Source of the DNA: Fimenecus sp964457415
GTDB taxonomy: Bacteria; Bacillota; Clostridia; Oscillospirales; Acutalibacteraceae
DNA length: 27,332 bases
Assembly: GCA_964457415.1 (NCBI GenBank)
Contig: CAYWFB010000016.1
Span: 1 to 27,332 of the forward strand
Direction: 5' to 3'
Position 1 is the first letter of the stretch, and the number at the start of each line of letters is the position of its first letter. The translations under genes were made by a program, and so were the position numbers. Shown piece by piece: positions 1 through 7,620 of this stretch. Below the pieces are notes generated by a model. It saw only the letters and a program-made list of their open reading frames with translations. It did no database searches and was not told where the DNA came from.

Positions 1-143
1 AGCTTCGCTCAGTTATATTTGCTTCGCAAGTGATATTGCCCTTCGGGCAGTTAAGTGCGAATATAATATCACTTTTGCGCAAGCAAAAATATCACTATGC
101 CGCAAGGCATAATATCACTCTGTGCAAAGCACAGAATATCACT
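1..143. repeat. Array of short hairpins joined by a constant AATATCACT linker
   Basis: Six short palindromes follow one another: AGC-TTC-GCT (2-10), TTGC-TTC-GCAA (19-29), GCCC-TTC-GGGC (38-48), TTTTGC-GCAA-GCAAAA (73-88), ATGCC-GCAA-GGCAT (97-110) and CTGTGC-AAA-GCACAG (120-134). The stems differ completely. The linker AATATCACT recurs at 65-73, 88-96, 111-119 and 135-143, and once in reverse orientation (AGTGATATT) at 29-37. Loops are 3-4 nt (TTC, AAA or the GNRA loop GCAA). The array lies just upstream of the promoter of the GH2 gene and may continue beyond the left edge. I know no named family for it. Confidence 0.8.
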
Positions 144-170
144 AACGCTGAACATTCTGTCCATTAATGG

Positions 171-199
171 TTGAAAATGAAAAAATTAAGTATTATAAT
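171..199 (+). promoter_or_regulatory. Sigma-A type promoter of the GH2 gene
   Basis: TTGAAA (171-176) and a perfect TATAAT (194-199) are separated by 17 nt. The expected start is near 206, giving a leader of about 36 nt before the ribosome binding site. An upstream in-frame ATG at 167 lies inside this promoter, which argues against it as the translation start. Confidence 0.75.
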
Positions 200-241
200 A
201 GTAAAGATAAATATTTTGTGTTATACATACGGAGGTTATTT

Positions 242-2515
242 ATGAGAAACATTAAAGTTATCAACAGCGGTTGGCTTTTTTCAAAGGAAGCAAAGTCCGC
301 CCCCACAGCACTTCCAACTGACTGGACTGCTCTTGATTTACCGTACACATGGAACGGCAAGGACGGTCAGGACGGCGGAAATGACTATTACAGAGGCACT
401 TGCTACTTTGCAAAGTCAATTAAAGCAGATGAACTCCCCGAGGGCGCAGTTAAATATCTTCAGTTTGACGGCGTTAACTCCTCTTGTGTAGTTTTCTGGA
501 ACGGCAAAGAAATCACAAAGCATGACGGCGGTTATTCAACATTCCGCGTAAAGCTTGAAGATGTTAAGGATGAAAATCTTCTTGTTGTTGCAGTTGACAA
601 CTCTGCAAATGAGAGAGTTTATCCACAGAATGCAGACTTTACATTCTACGGCGGTATTTACCGTGATGTAAGCGTTGTGGCAGTTCCCGAAAATCACTTT
701 GACCTTGATTACTACGGCTCACCCTCGATTATGGTTACTCCCAAAATCAATGGTGCAGACGCAATTGTTGAAATCAAGACGTTTATTAAAGATGATGACG
801 ATTGCAAGGTTCGTTATGAAATTCTTGCTGACGGTGAAGTTATTGCAACTGCCGAGGGCGAAGAGGATGATAAGGTTGAAATTGAAATCAAGAATGTTCA
901 CCTTTGGGATGGTTTAAAAGACCCCTATCTTTACACAGCAAAGGCAACTCTTATTGAAAACGGAGAAGAAATTGACACAGTTTCAACTCGTTTCGGTTGC
1001 CGTACATTCAAGATTGACCCCGAAAAAGGCTTTATCCTTAATGGTAGAGAATACCCCCTCCGCGGTGTATCTCGTCATCAGGACAGACCCGACGTTGGAA
1101 ACGCACTTACTCCCGAAATGCACAAAGAAGACCTTGAATTAATTCTCGAAATGGGTGCAAACACAATCCGTCTTGCACACTATCAGCATTCACAGGTTTT
1201 CTATGACCTTTGCGACGAGGCAGGTCTTGTGCTTTGGGCTGAAATTCCATATATTTCAAGCCACATGAAAGACGGTTATGACAACACAATTTCACAGATG
1301 AAAGAGCTTGTTGTTCAGAATTACAACCATCCATCAATTGTAGTTTGGGGACTTTCAAACGAAATTACTATTGCAGGTTCAACACCCGACCTTATTAAGA
1401 ATCACCACGACCTTAACGACCTTGTACATAAGATGGATAAAACACGTCTTACCACAATCGCATCAGTTTCAATGTGCTCTCCCGATGATGAATATGTACA
1501 TATTTCTGATGTACTTTCATACAACCACTATTTCGGCTGGTATGGCGGAAGCACCGATATGAACGGACCTTGGTTTGATGATTTCCACAAGAAATATCCC
1601 AACAAGCCAATCGGTATCAGTGAATACGGTTGTGAGGCTCTTGACTGGCACACATCAACTCCAACACAGGGTGATTATACTGAAGAATATCAGGCATATT
1701 ACCACGAAGAACTCATCAAGCAGATTGCTGACAGACCTTATCTCTGGGCAACTCACGTTTGGAATATGTTCGACTTCGCTGCTGACGCTCGTGCAGAGGG
1801 TGGCGAAAACGGTATGAACCACAAGGGTCTTGTAACATTCGACAGAAAATATAAGAAAGACTCTTTCTACGCATATCAGGCATGGCTTTCAGATAAACCA
1901 ATGGTTCACCTTTGCGGTAAGAGATATATCGACCGTGTTGAAGATGTAACAAAGGTTACAGTTTATTCAAACTGCGATGAGGTTGAGCTTTTCGCAAATG
2001 GCGTAAGTGTTGGTAAGCAGACAAAGGGCAAATATCCTTTCTTCTATTTCGATGTTAAGAACGAGGGCACAACAGAACTCAAAGTTGTTGCAGGCGACCT
2101 CGAGGATAGCGGAAAAATCAACAAGGTTGACACTCCCAACGAAGCTTATATTATGAAAGAAGAGGGTCAGGTTATTAACTGGTTTGAAATCAGCACTCCT
2201 GACGGATATTTCTCAATCAACAACACAATCGGCGATATTATGAGCACCTTTAAGGGTAAGCTTGCAATGCTCAAATTCCTTCTTATGCTCAAGAATTCTA
2301 TGGGCGGCAGTAAGGATGAAAACGGCGAAGAGAAAAAAGGCGGTGGCGTAATCGCAGGCTTTAAGATTACACCGGCAATGCTTAAGAATGTTTATGGTAT
2401 GGCAAAGGGCTTTACTGTTAAGCGTGTATTCTCAATGCTTGGCGGCTCATTTACAAAAGAACAAATTCTTGAAGTTAACGCCGCACTCAACAAAGTTAAA
2501 ATGCCGAAGAAATAA
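242..2515 (+). CDS. Glycoside hydrolase family 2, beta-galactosidase type
   Basis: A 757-residue GH2 enzyme expected to cleave beta-D-galactosides by a retaining mechanism. The start at 242 is chosen because GGAGG (231-235) lies 6 nt upstream; the longer in-frame start at 167 has no ribosome binding site and overlaps the promoter. Domain order is a sugar-binding beta-sandwich (about 1-170), an immunoglobulin-like domain (about 175-275), then the TIM barrel (about 280-570). The acid/base is Glu374 in WGLSNE and the nucleophile is Glu461 in ISEYG. The segment NHKGLVTFDRK is typical of clostridial beta-galactosidases; I do not see the NxK signature of beta-glucuronidases. There is no signal peptide, so it acts in the cytoplasm on imported sugars. 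The last 70 or so residues form a Met/Lys/Gly-rich helical extension that I also associate with clostridial GH2 enzymes. Substrate specificity is inferred. Confidence 0.9.
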   Translation: MRNIKVINSGWLFSKEAKSAPTALPTDWTALDLPYTWNGKDGQDGGNDYYRGTCYFAKSIKADELPEGAVKYLQFDGVNSSCVVFWNGKEITKHDGGYSTFRVKLEDVKDENLLVVAVDNSANERVYPQNADFTFYGGIYRDVSVVAVPENHFDLDYYGSPSIMVTPKINGADAIVEIKTFIKDDDDCKVRYEILADGEVIATAEGEEDDKVEIEIKNVHLWDGLKDPYLYTAKATLIENGEEIDTVSTRFGCRTFKIDPEKGFILNGREYPLRGVSRHQDRPDVGNALTPEMHKEDLELILEMGANTIRLAHYQHSQVFYDLCDEAGLVLWAEIPYISSHMKDGYDNTISQMKELVVQNYNHPSIVVWGLSNEITIAGSTPDLIKNHHDLNDLVHKMDKTRLTTIASVSMCSPDDEYVHISDVLSYNHYFGWYGGSTDMNGPWFDDFHKKYPNKPIGISEYGCEALDWHTSTPTQGDYTEEYQAYYHEELIKQIADRPYLWATHVWNMFDFAADARAEGGENGMNHKGLVTFDRKYKKDSFYAYQAWLSDKPMVHLCGKRYIDRVEDVTKVTVYSNCDEVELFANGVSVGKQTKGKYPFFYFDVKNEGTTELKVVAGDLEDSGKINKVDTPNEAYIMKEEGQVINWFEISTPDGYFSINNTIGDIMSTFKGKLAMLKFLLMLKNSMGGSKDENGEEKKGGGVIAGFKITPAMLKNVYGMAKGFTVKRVFSMLGGSFTKEQILEVNAALNKVKMPKK

Positions 2516-2544
2516 AAAACCTAAATTGTAACAAAAAACAGTTG

Positions 2545-2569
2545 GGCGGGGTCTTGACCCCGCCTTTTT
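2545..2569 (+). terminator. Rho-independent terminator of the GH2 gene
   Basis: GGCGGGGT (2545-2552), loop CTTG, ACCCCGCC (2557-2564), followed by five T. The GC-rich 8-bp stem lies 29 nt after the stop codon. Confidence 0.92.
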
Positions 2570-2809
2570 ATGTCTAATTATATTTTCCATTTATCCTTAC
2601 CAAAATTTTCACCAAACTAAATTTTTTATAAATATTTTCCAACTTTTATCGTCTTTGTAAGATTTCATTTTATCACCTCAAATTATTTGTAAAGGAACAA
2701 TAGTTCCTTTTTGCGTTAGCCCATTATGGGTTCGATATTGTTTTAGTCCTTTAAGGGCTAAAAGTCAATAGCCCAAAAAGAACTATTTATAATATAAGTC
2801 GGTGATAAT
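2570..2809. promoter_or_regulatory. Non-coding control region of the XRE gene, with palindromes
   Basis: No gene is seen in these 240 AT-rich bases. They hold a perfect 20-nt palindrome AAAGGAAC-AATA-GTTCCTTT (2691-2710) and an inverted repeat GGGCTA (2755-2760) / TAGCCC (2769-2774). A TATAAT lies at 2788-2793, with no good -35 box 17 nt upstream. The half-site AATAGTTC (2699-2706) recurs inverted as GAACTATT (2780-2787), abutting the -10 box. These are plausible binding sites for the XRE protein encoded just downstream. That role is inferred from position and symmetry only. Confidence 0.5.
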
Positions 2810-3016
2810 ATGAAATATAATGAAAGAATACGGAGTCTGCGAGAAGATTCAGATATGACACAAACAGATATAGCAAAACTATTTGACATAGGACAAAAAA
2901 CAGTATCAAATTGGGAAAGCGGAAGAAATGAACCCCCATATGATATTTTAATAAAATATGCTCGTTATTTTAATGTAACAACAGATTACATATTAGGAGT
3001 AACCGACACGCCATAA
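2810..3016 (+). CDS. XRE-family helix-turn-helix regulator
   Basis: A 68-residue single-domain DNA-binding protein. The five-helix Cro/C1 fold spans about residues 4-63: MTQTDIAKLFDIGQKTVSNW is the turn and recognition helix, and NVTTDYILGVTD is the typical clostridial end of the domain. No effector or dimerisation domain follows. It starts at ATG 2810 with GGTGAT just upstream. The palindromes in front of the gene suggest autoregulation. No partner gene lies beside it and it is not inside a recognisable prophage, so its targets are unknown. Confidence 0.88.
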   Translation: MKYNERIRSLREDSDMTQTDIAKLFDIGQKTVSNWESGRNEPPYDILIKYARYFNVTTDYILGVTDTP

Positions 3017-3021
3017 TAGAA

Positions 3022-3142
3022 ACAAAAACGGCTCCACCTTTGAGGGGGAGCTGTCGTTTTTGCTTGCAAAAATGACTGAGGGGGGTATTTGCCCCCTTCC
3101 GTCGGCTTCGCCGCCACCTTCCCCTCGTCGGGGGAAGGTTAT
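3022..3142. repeat. Hairpin-rich interspersed repeat of gut clostridia
   Basis: The segment is a chain of GC-rich inverted repeats unlike the AT-rich surroundings: GGCTCC...GGGAGC near 3030-3052, GGCTTCGCC at 3104-3112, and CCTTCCCC (3118-3125) pairing with GGGGAAGG (3132-3139). It closely resembles a class of intergenic repeats I know from gut Clostridia genomes, built on 'GGCTCC..GAGGGGGAGCTGTCG' and 'CCTTCCGTCGGCTTCGCCG' blocks. It sits between convergent genes and its last hairpin is followed by TTATTTTTATTT, so it may also serve as a terminator. It encodes nothing I can support. Confidence 0.6.
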
Positions 3143-3144
3143 TT

Positions 3145-3837
3145 TTATTTAACCTTTAACGTTTTCAAATACTCTTTCTGCTCTTTTGTTATTCTATAAC
3201 TTTCAACTGCTTTTTGAATTGACTTGTTATGAGTCCATTTGTCGAGAAGCTTATTTTCAATATATGGCAAGGTTTTATCCCACTGCTTTGCAAGAGCCGT
3301 TGCAAAATACCAGGCAATCATCATATTTATGTAATATTCCTGTGATTTCACGCTTGCTACAAGCTTTAAATAATTTTCATCAAATTCTTCATCAAGATAA
3401 AGCTTCATAAGCATACCAATTGCAAAACGGACTTCGTATGTATAGTCAGAAACTAACCATTCATTGATTTTGGGCAACAATCTGTCTGTATTTTTCTTGA
3501 AAACCTTGGGCGTCATCGTGTCGCAGGTCCCCCAATTATCAACATACGGAAGAAATTTATCTAAAGCTGAAATACACTCATCAAAATCCGTGATTTGCTC
3601 AATTAAAAATGCGTGAATATTATCTTCTTCATAATATTTATGGGGCAGAATTTCAAGAAAAGCCTTTGTTTCGTTAGTTTTGCCGAATTCCTTTGCAAAT
3701 TTGCGAAGCTGGGGCGTTCTTACACCTATGATTTTTTCTTTATCCACCGTGGGCATCAGCTTTGCCGAAAAATCACGATAGACTAAGTCTTGCATCTCAA
3801 AAAGTCGGGCTTGTACTGTTTTTGCTATATCATTCAT
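3145..3837 (-). CDS. DNA alkylation repair protein, AlkD-like
   Basis: A 230-residue all-helical HEAT-like protein of the AlkD family, which excises N3- and N7-alkylpurines from DNA without base flipping. Supporting motifs are VRTPQLRKFAKEF near the N-terminus, NWGTCDTMTPKVF in the middle and YEVRFAIGMLMKLYL with MMIAWYFATALAKQW further on, matching the repeat pattern of the family. ATG 3837 is preferred over an in-frame ATG at 3855 because AAGGTGAT lies at the right distance before it. The gene stands alone on the reverse strand, convergent with the XRE gene. Catalytic residues were not verified one by one, and many family members are uncharacterised. Confidence 0.85.
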   Translation of the reverse strand: MNDIAKTVQARLFEMQDLVYRDFSAKLMPTVDKEKIIGVRTPQLRKFAKEFGKTNETKAFLEILPHKYYEEDNIHAFLIEQITDFDECISALDKFLPYVDNWGTCDTMTPKVFKKNTDRLLPKINEWLVSDYTYEVRFAIGMLMKLYLDEEFDENYLKLVASVKSQEYYINMMIAWYFATALAKQWDKTLPYIENKLLDKWTHNKSIQKAVESYRITKEQKEYLKTLKVK

Positions 3838-3869
3838 AAAATCACCTTGTATCATACTGAAAAAATAAT

Positions 3870-3899
3870 ATCATATTTTTTCATCATCATACAATACAA
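3870..3899 (-). promoter_or_regulatory. Probable promoter of the AlkD-like gene
   Basis: On the reverse strand TTGTAT (3899-3894) is followed after 18 nt by TATGAT (3875-3870), about 33 nt before the chosen start codon. Matches are good but the region is very AT-rich. Confidence 0.4.
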
Positions 3900-3934
3900 A
3901 ATATTAAAATTTTATTACATTATCGCCCAAATAA

Positions 3935-3963
3935 TTGACAAAAATAAATGTAAAAGTTATCCT
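3935..3963 (+). promoter_or_regulatory. Probable promoter of the FHA-SEDS-PBP operon
   Basis: A perfect TTGACA -35 box (3935-3940) is followed after 17 nt by TATCCT (3958-3963), which is only a 4/6 match to the -10 consensus. It lies about 40 nt upstream of the FHA gene start. Confidence 0.45.
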
Positions 3964-4002
3964 TATTATAGATAAACTTTAACTATGAAAAGAGGTGCGC
4001 AA

Positions 4003-4719
4003 ATGGATAATCTTGAATATATTATGCGGTATGTTCTCTGTTTTCTTGCCATTGCAGTTATTGCAAACTGCGTGTGGTCGCTTATCCGTCTGCGCCCCGA
4101 AAAAAAGGTGTATGCGGTGCTTGTTAATATGGCGAATAACGAGCAACATCCCATCACCTGCTACGAAACCTCAGTGGGCAGAAGTAAATCCTGCGATGTT
4201 GTATTCTCAAACTCCACCGTATCCCGTTCCCACGCAGTTGTGGCACTTCGTAAAGACGGATTTTATGTATTCGACACAGAATCTAAAACGGGGGTTTACT
4301 TAAACGGTGAAAAAATCGAGAAAAACGCCAAGCTTTCTGACGGCGATGTGATTGCATTCGGCACGGCGATTATGAAATTCTATATGGGCAGTGAGGCAGA
4401 TAAGGATATTTCTCACAAAAAAGAAAAGCCCGTACTCCGCCCTCGACTTGTAAATATTGTTGACGGTGTTGAATTCGACCTTGACGGTGATTATGTTACA
4501 ATCGGCAGAGAGACAGGCAGTAATATTGAGATTTCTGCGCCATATATTTCGCGCCATCAGGCAGAACTGACACTTCGTCGCAACAAATGGTGCATTGAGG
4601 ATTTCGGCACCGTTACAAAAACCACCCTCAACGGTGAACCCGTTTATTCAATTACTCCCCTTGCAGACGGCGATGTTATAAAAATGGGTGATTTCGCATT
4701 TTTGTATGAGGAAACCTAG
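4003..4719 (+). CDS. Membrane-anchored protein with two FHA domains
   Basis: A 238-residue protein with one N-terminal membrane helix (about residues 4-26) followed by two cytoplasmic forkhead-associated domains, which bind phosphothreonine peptides. FHA1 (about 45-120) shows VGRSKSCD, VSRSH and TGVYLNG. FHA2 (about 155-235) shows IGRETGSN, ISRHQ and TTLNG, so both keep the GR, SRxH and NG ligand-binding elements. ATG 4003 is preferred over 3985 because GAGGTG sits just before it. It heads the SEDS/PBP cluster, the arrangement known from Actinobacteria (fhaA/fhaB-rodA-pbpA) and many Clostridia, and suggests Ser/Thr-kinase control of wall synthesis. No kinase or phosphatase gene is in this window. 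Confidence 0.85.
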   Translation: MDNLEYIMRYVLCFLAIAVIANCVWSLIRLRPEKKVYAVLVNMANNEQHPITCYETSVGRSKSCDVVFSNSTVSRSHAVVALRKDGFYVFDTESKTGVYLNGEKIEKNAKLSDGDVIAFGTAIMKFYMGSEADKDISHKKEKPVLRPRLVNIVDGVEFDLDGDYVTIGRETGSNIEISAPYISRHQAELTLRRNKWCIEDFGTVTKTTLNGEPVYSITPLADGDVIKMGDFAFLYEET

Positions 4720-4723
4720 ACTG

Positions 4724-4905
4724 TGCGTTGCAAGACGCATATCGCAATCGAGCAACGCGAGATTATATCGTAATTGTGTAACAATTATATCGCGTACTTG
4801 CACATATCGCGAAATGGCGATATACAAGCTGACGCTTGTGCGATATATACTTCGTATGCGATATAAATTGCTATCGCAATTTGCGAGATATTTACTTTGT
4901 AAATA
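4724..4905. repeat. Second array of short hairpins, ATATCG linker
   Basis: The 210-base gap between the FHA and SEDS genes is a chain of unrelated small palindromes: TGCGT..ACGCA (4724-4739), TAATTGT-GTA-ACAATTA (4771-4787), CAAGC-TGAC-GCTTG (4825-4838), AAATTGC-TATC-GCAATTT (4865-4882) and TATTTAC-TTT-GTAAATA (4889-4905). Between them the motif ATATCG(C) or its complement GCGATATA recurs (for example 4739-4746, 4765-4770, 4788-4793, 4804-4810, 4840-4847, 4858-4864). The architecture matches the array at 1-143, but the linker is different. It lies inside what looks like one operon and should be transcribed. Confidence 0.75.
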
Positions 4906-4929
4906 CTTTTTTAGAAAGTAGGTGATATT

Positions 4930-6165
4930 ATGCTTAAGAAAACAAAGAACGTAAACCTTGTAATAATGCTTTTTGTTATTACCCTTTTTCAGCTCACCTG
5001 TTTATTTACACTCATTTCAAAATCTGCTGAAGAATTCAGACTCAGCATAATACTCACCTTTGGAATTTACATTTTTGTTGAATATCTTTATTTCATTATT
5101 GCGGGTTTAGGTCTTAAAAGAAAAGGCTTTGAGGTTGAATTGATTGCATTTTTACTTACCTCAATCGGACTTTCAATCACCGCAAGCGTTTATCCCGACA
5201 AGGCAATCAAGCAACTCTTCGCAGTACTTATAGGTATTGGTGGCTTTGTTTTTCTGCAATGGCTTTTGCGCGACCTTAAACGCGTTATGGCTTTGCGAAT
5301 TCCCGCGGCAATAATCGGCGTTGGTGCTTTAGTGTTTACCCTTGCCTTTGCCTCTTTTACAAACGGCGCAAAAAACTGGCTTTATATAGGCGGAATGTCA
5401 ATTCAGCCCTCCGAAATCGTAAAAGCAATCTTTATTTTTGTGGGTGCGGCGACCCTTGAAAAACTACAATCAAACAAAAGCTTGACTAAATATATTATTT
5501 TCGCCTTTGCCTGCGTGGGCTCACTTTTCTTGATGTCCGATTTCGGCACGGCGCTCATATTCTTCTTTACCTTTATTGTGATTTCATTTATGCGCTCGGG
5601 CGATATACGAACATTGTTCCTCGTTTGCACCGTTGTGCTTATGGGCGGACTTTTAGTGTTGTTATTCAGACCATACGTTGCAAACCGCTTTGCCGCCTAC
5701 GGTCATGTGTGGGAATATTTCGACACCTCGGGCTATCAGCAGACGAGAACCATGATTTACTCTGCAAGCGGCGGTCTTTTCGGTGTTGGGCTTGGCAACG
5801 GCAAGCTCCGTAATATTTTTGCAGCTACCGAGGATTTAGTTTTTGGTGTGGTATGTGAAGAATTCGGCATGATTATGGCGGGAGCAATTCTGCTTTCTTA
5901 TGTGGCGTTGCTTGTTTATTCAATCCGCCATTCAAAATATGCCCGTTCATCATTTTATGCCATTGCGGCTTGTGCCGCAGCGGCACTTATGCTATTTCAG
6001 GCGGCGCTCAATGTGTTCGGTGTCAATGATATTCTGCCAATGACCGGCGTTACTCTGCCGTTTATAAGCCGAGGCGGTTCAAGTGTTATTGCCTGCTGGT
6101 TGCTTTTGGCATTCATCAAGGCAGTTGACCGAAGCACTTACAGATTTGGAGGTGTTCGTCAATGA
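4930..6165 (+). CDS. SEDS-family peptidoglycan glycosyltransferase (FtsW/RodA/SpoVE)
   Basis: A 411-residue polytopic membrane protein with about ten hydrophobic helices. SEDS proteins polymerise lipid II into glycan strands together with a class B PBP, here the next gene. Family landmarks are GMSIQPSEIVK, LMSDFGTALIFF, SGYQQTRTMIYSASGGLFGVGLGNG and, near the C-terminus, LPMTGVTLPFISRGGSS. It starts at ATG 4930 with AGGTGAT just upstream, and its last 4 nt overlap the PBP start. An oddity is the fourth extracellular loop: E. coli FtsW has WEDP before GYQ (its catalytic Asp), whereas this protein reads WEYFDTSGYQ, putting the Asp two residues later. Whether it is FtsW- or RodA-like cannot be settled; the FHA context favours the RodA-PbpA type. 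Confidence 0.9.
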   Translation: MLKKTKNVNLVIMLFVITLFQLTCLFTLISKSAEEFRLSIILTFGIYIFVEYLYFIIAGLGLKRKGFEVELIAFLLTSIGLSITASVYPDKAIKQLFAVLIGIGGFVFLQWLLRDLKRVMALRIPAAIIGVGALVFTLAFASFTNGAKNWLYIGGMSIQPSEIVKAIFIFVGAATLEKLQSNKSLTKYIIFAFACVGSLFLMSDFGTALIFFFTFIVISFMRSGDIRTLFLVCTVVLMGGLLVLLFRPYVANRFAAYGHVWEYFDTSGYQQTRTMIYSASGGLFGVGLGNGKLRNIFAATEDLVFGVVCEEFGMIMAGAILLSYVALLVYSIRHSKYARSSFYAIAACAAAALMLFQAALNVFGVNDILPMTGVTLPFISRGGSSVIACWLLLAFIKAVDRSTYRFGGVRQ

Positions 6166-7565
6166 AGTCCATTTCAAGAAGAGCCCTCACCCTCTATTTA
6201 CTGATAATTTTATTCCTTGCGGGCGGTGCTTTGCTTTATTTCAATCTTATTTCAAACGCTGACAATTGGGCAATGAACCGTGCAAATCAGCATTTGTATT
6301 TCTCGGGAAATCTTGCAACCGCAGGTGATATCAAAGACACCAACGGCGAAATTCTGGTAACTACCGAGGACGGCGTTCGCGTTTATAACGATAATATAAA
6401 TATCCGAAAGGCTGTTCTTCATACAGTTGGCGATTCTGCGGGCTATATTGCAAGCGGAATTCAGACCTCTTTCAAGGATGAATTGACGGGCTACACTCTC
6501 ACCGACGGCGTTTATAATCTCAAACGCTACGGCAAGGGCAACGATATAACGCTTACTCTCAATGCCGATGTTTGTGAGGCGGCATATAAGGCTCTCAATA
6601 CTAAAAAGGGTACCGTTGCGGTTATGAATTATAAAACAGGTGAGCTTATTTGCATTGTTTCAAATCCCACATACGATATTCTCAACAAGCCCGATGACAT
6701 CAACACAGACACCAGCGGAAAATATGACGGAATTTATATGAACCGCTTTTTCTCGGGACTTTACACCCCGGGTTCAACCTTTAAGGTGATTACCTCTGCC
6801 TGTGCCATTGAAAATATCCCCGATATTTATGACCGCACCTTTGAATGCAAGGGTAAGGTGCAAATCGGCGAGGGTTATGTAATCTGCAACGGTACTCACG
6901 GTAAAATTGGTTTTGAGAAAGCTCTCAATAAATCCTGCAATGTGGCTTTTGCATTGATTGCCGACGAATTGGGCGCAGAAAAGCTTACCGCAACCGCAGA
7001 ACGACTTGGGTTTAATTCAACAGAACGTATGACAGTCAGCGGAAAAATCAAGGCATCAACAAGCAAAATAAATCTTACCGAAGCAAAAGCTCTCGACATT
7101 GGTTGGGCGGGAATTGGTCAGTACACCACACTTATAAATCCTTGCCAGATGCTCACAATGATTTCGGCAATTGCCAATGGTGGTACTGCAATGCAACCAT
7201 ATCTTGTGGAAGAAATCACAACTCCCGAGGGGAAGAGCGATTTCACGGCTAAAACCGCGGTACTCGGCGAATATTTCACCACAGATACGGCACAGAAGCT
7301 TGACGAAATGCTCCGCTCAAATGTTACAAATCAGTACGGCGACAGTTATTTCCCGAAAATGAAGATGTGCGGAAAAACGGGTACGGCAGAAATCAGCGAT
7401 AATGAAGACGCAAAGCCCAACGCATTGTTTGTGGGCTATTCACAGCTCGACGAAATGCCATTTGCCATTATTGTTGTGGTTGAGGATACCACCTCGGCAA
7501 TAAGCAGTGCCGTGCCGATTGCATCAAAGGTTATGAAAGAAGTTAAAAGTGAATATGTGCAATAA
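6162..7565 (+). CDS. Class B penicillin-binding protein (PbpA-like transpeptidase)
   Basis: A 467-residue DD-transpeptidase that cross-links peptidoglycan outside the membrane. An N-terminal membrane anchor (about residues 9-31) precedes a short dimerisation domain and the penicillin-binding domain. Catalytic motifs are STFK (Ser205, Lys208), SCN (258-260) and KTG (405-407). It is much shorter than typical PBP2/FtsI (over 550 residues) and close in size and layout to actinobacterial PbpA. It overlaps the SEDS gene by 4 nt, so the two are translationally coupled and probably form one elongation or division synthase. A strong terminator follows directly, so this is the last gene of the operon. 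Confidence 0.92.
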   Translation: MKSISRRALTLYLLIILFLAGGALLYFNLISNADNWAMNRANQHLYFSGNLATAGDIKDTNGEILVTTEDGVRVYNDNINIRKAVLHTVGDSAGYIASGIQTSFKDELTGYTLTDGVYNLKRYGKGNDITLTLNADVCEAAYKALNTKKGTVAVMNYKTGELICIVSNPTYDILNKPDDINTDTSGKYDGIYMNRFFSGLYTPGSTFKVITSACAIENIPDIYDRTFECKGKVQIGEGYVICNGTHGKIGFEKALNKSCNVAFALIADELGAEKLTATAERLGFNSTERMTVSGKIKASTSKINLTEAKALDIGWAGIGQYTTLINPCQMLTMISAIANGGTAMQPYLVEEITTPEGKSDFTAKTAVLGEYFTTDTAQKLDEMLRSNVTNQYGDSYFPKMKMCGKTGTAEISDNEDAKPNALFVGYSQLDEMPFAIIVVVEDTTSAISSAVPIASKVMKEVKSEYVQ

Positions 7566-7589
7566 AAAAGACGGCAATGCCGTCTTTTT
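7565..7589 (+). terminator. Terminator of the FHA-SEDS-PBP operon
   Basis: AAAAGACGGC-AAT-GCCGTCTTTT with flanking A and T runs, starting at the PBP stop codon. The symmetric A/T flanks allow it to work in both directions, so it may also end the reverse-strand exporter gene. Confidence 0.88.
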
Positions 7590-7620
7590 AAATTCGTAAT
7601 TTGAAATTCGTAATGCGTAA

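Noticed and set aside
1..143. CRISPR array
   Set aside because: The repeated unit is only 9 bases, the variable parts are palindromes rather than unique spacers, and there are no cas genes in the window.
242..2515. Beta-glucuronidase
   Set aside because: The GH2 catalytic motifs fit both, but I see no NxK carboxylate-recognition motif, and the NHKGLVTFDRK segment matches beta-galactosidase-type enzymes.
2810..3016. Prophage or integrative element marked by the XRE genes
   Set aside because: No integrase, relaxase, terminase or structural gene is found anywhere in the window, and no attachment repeats are visible.
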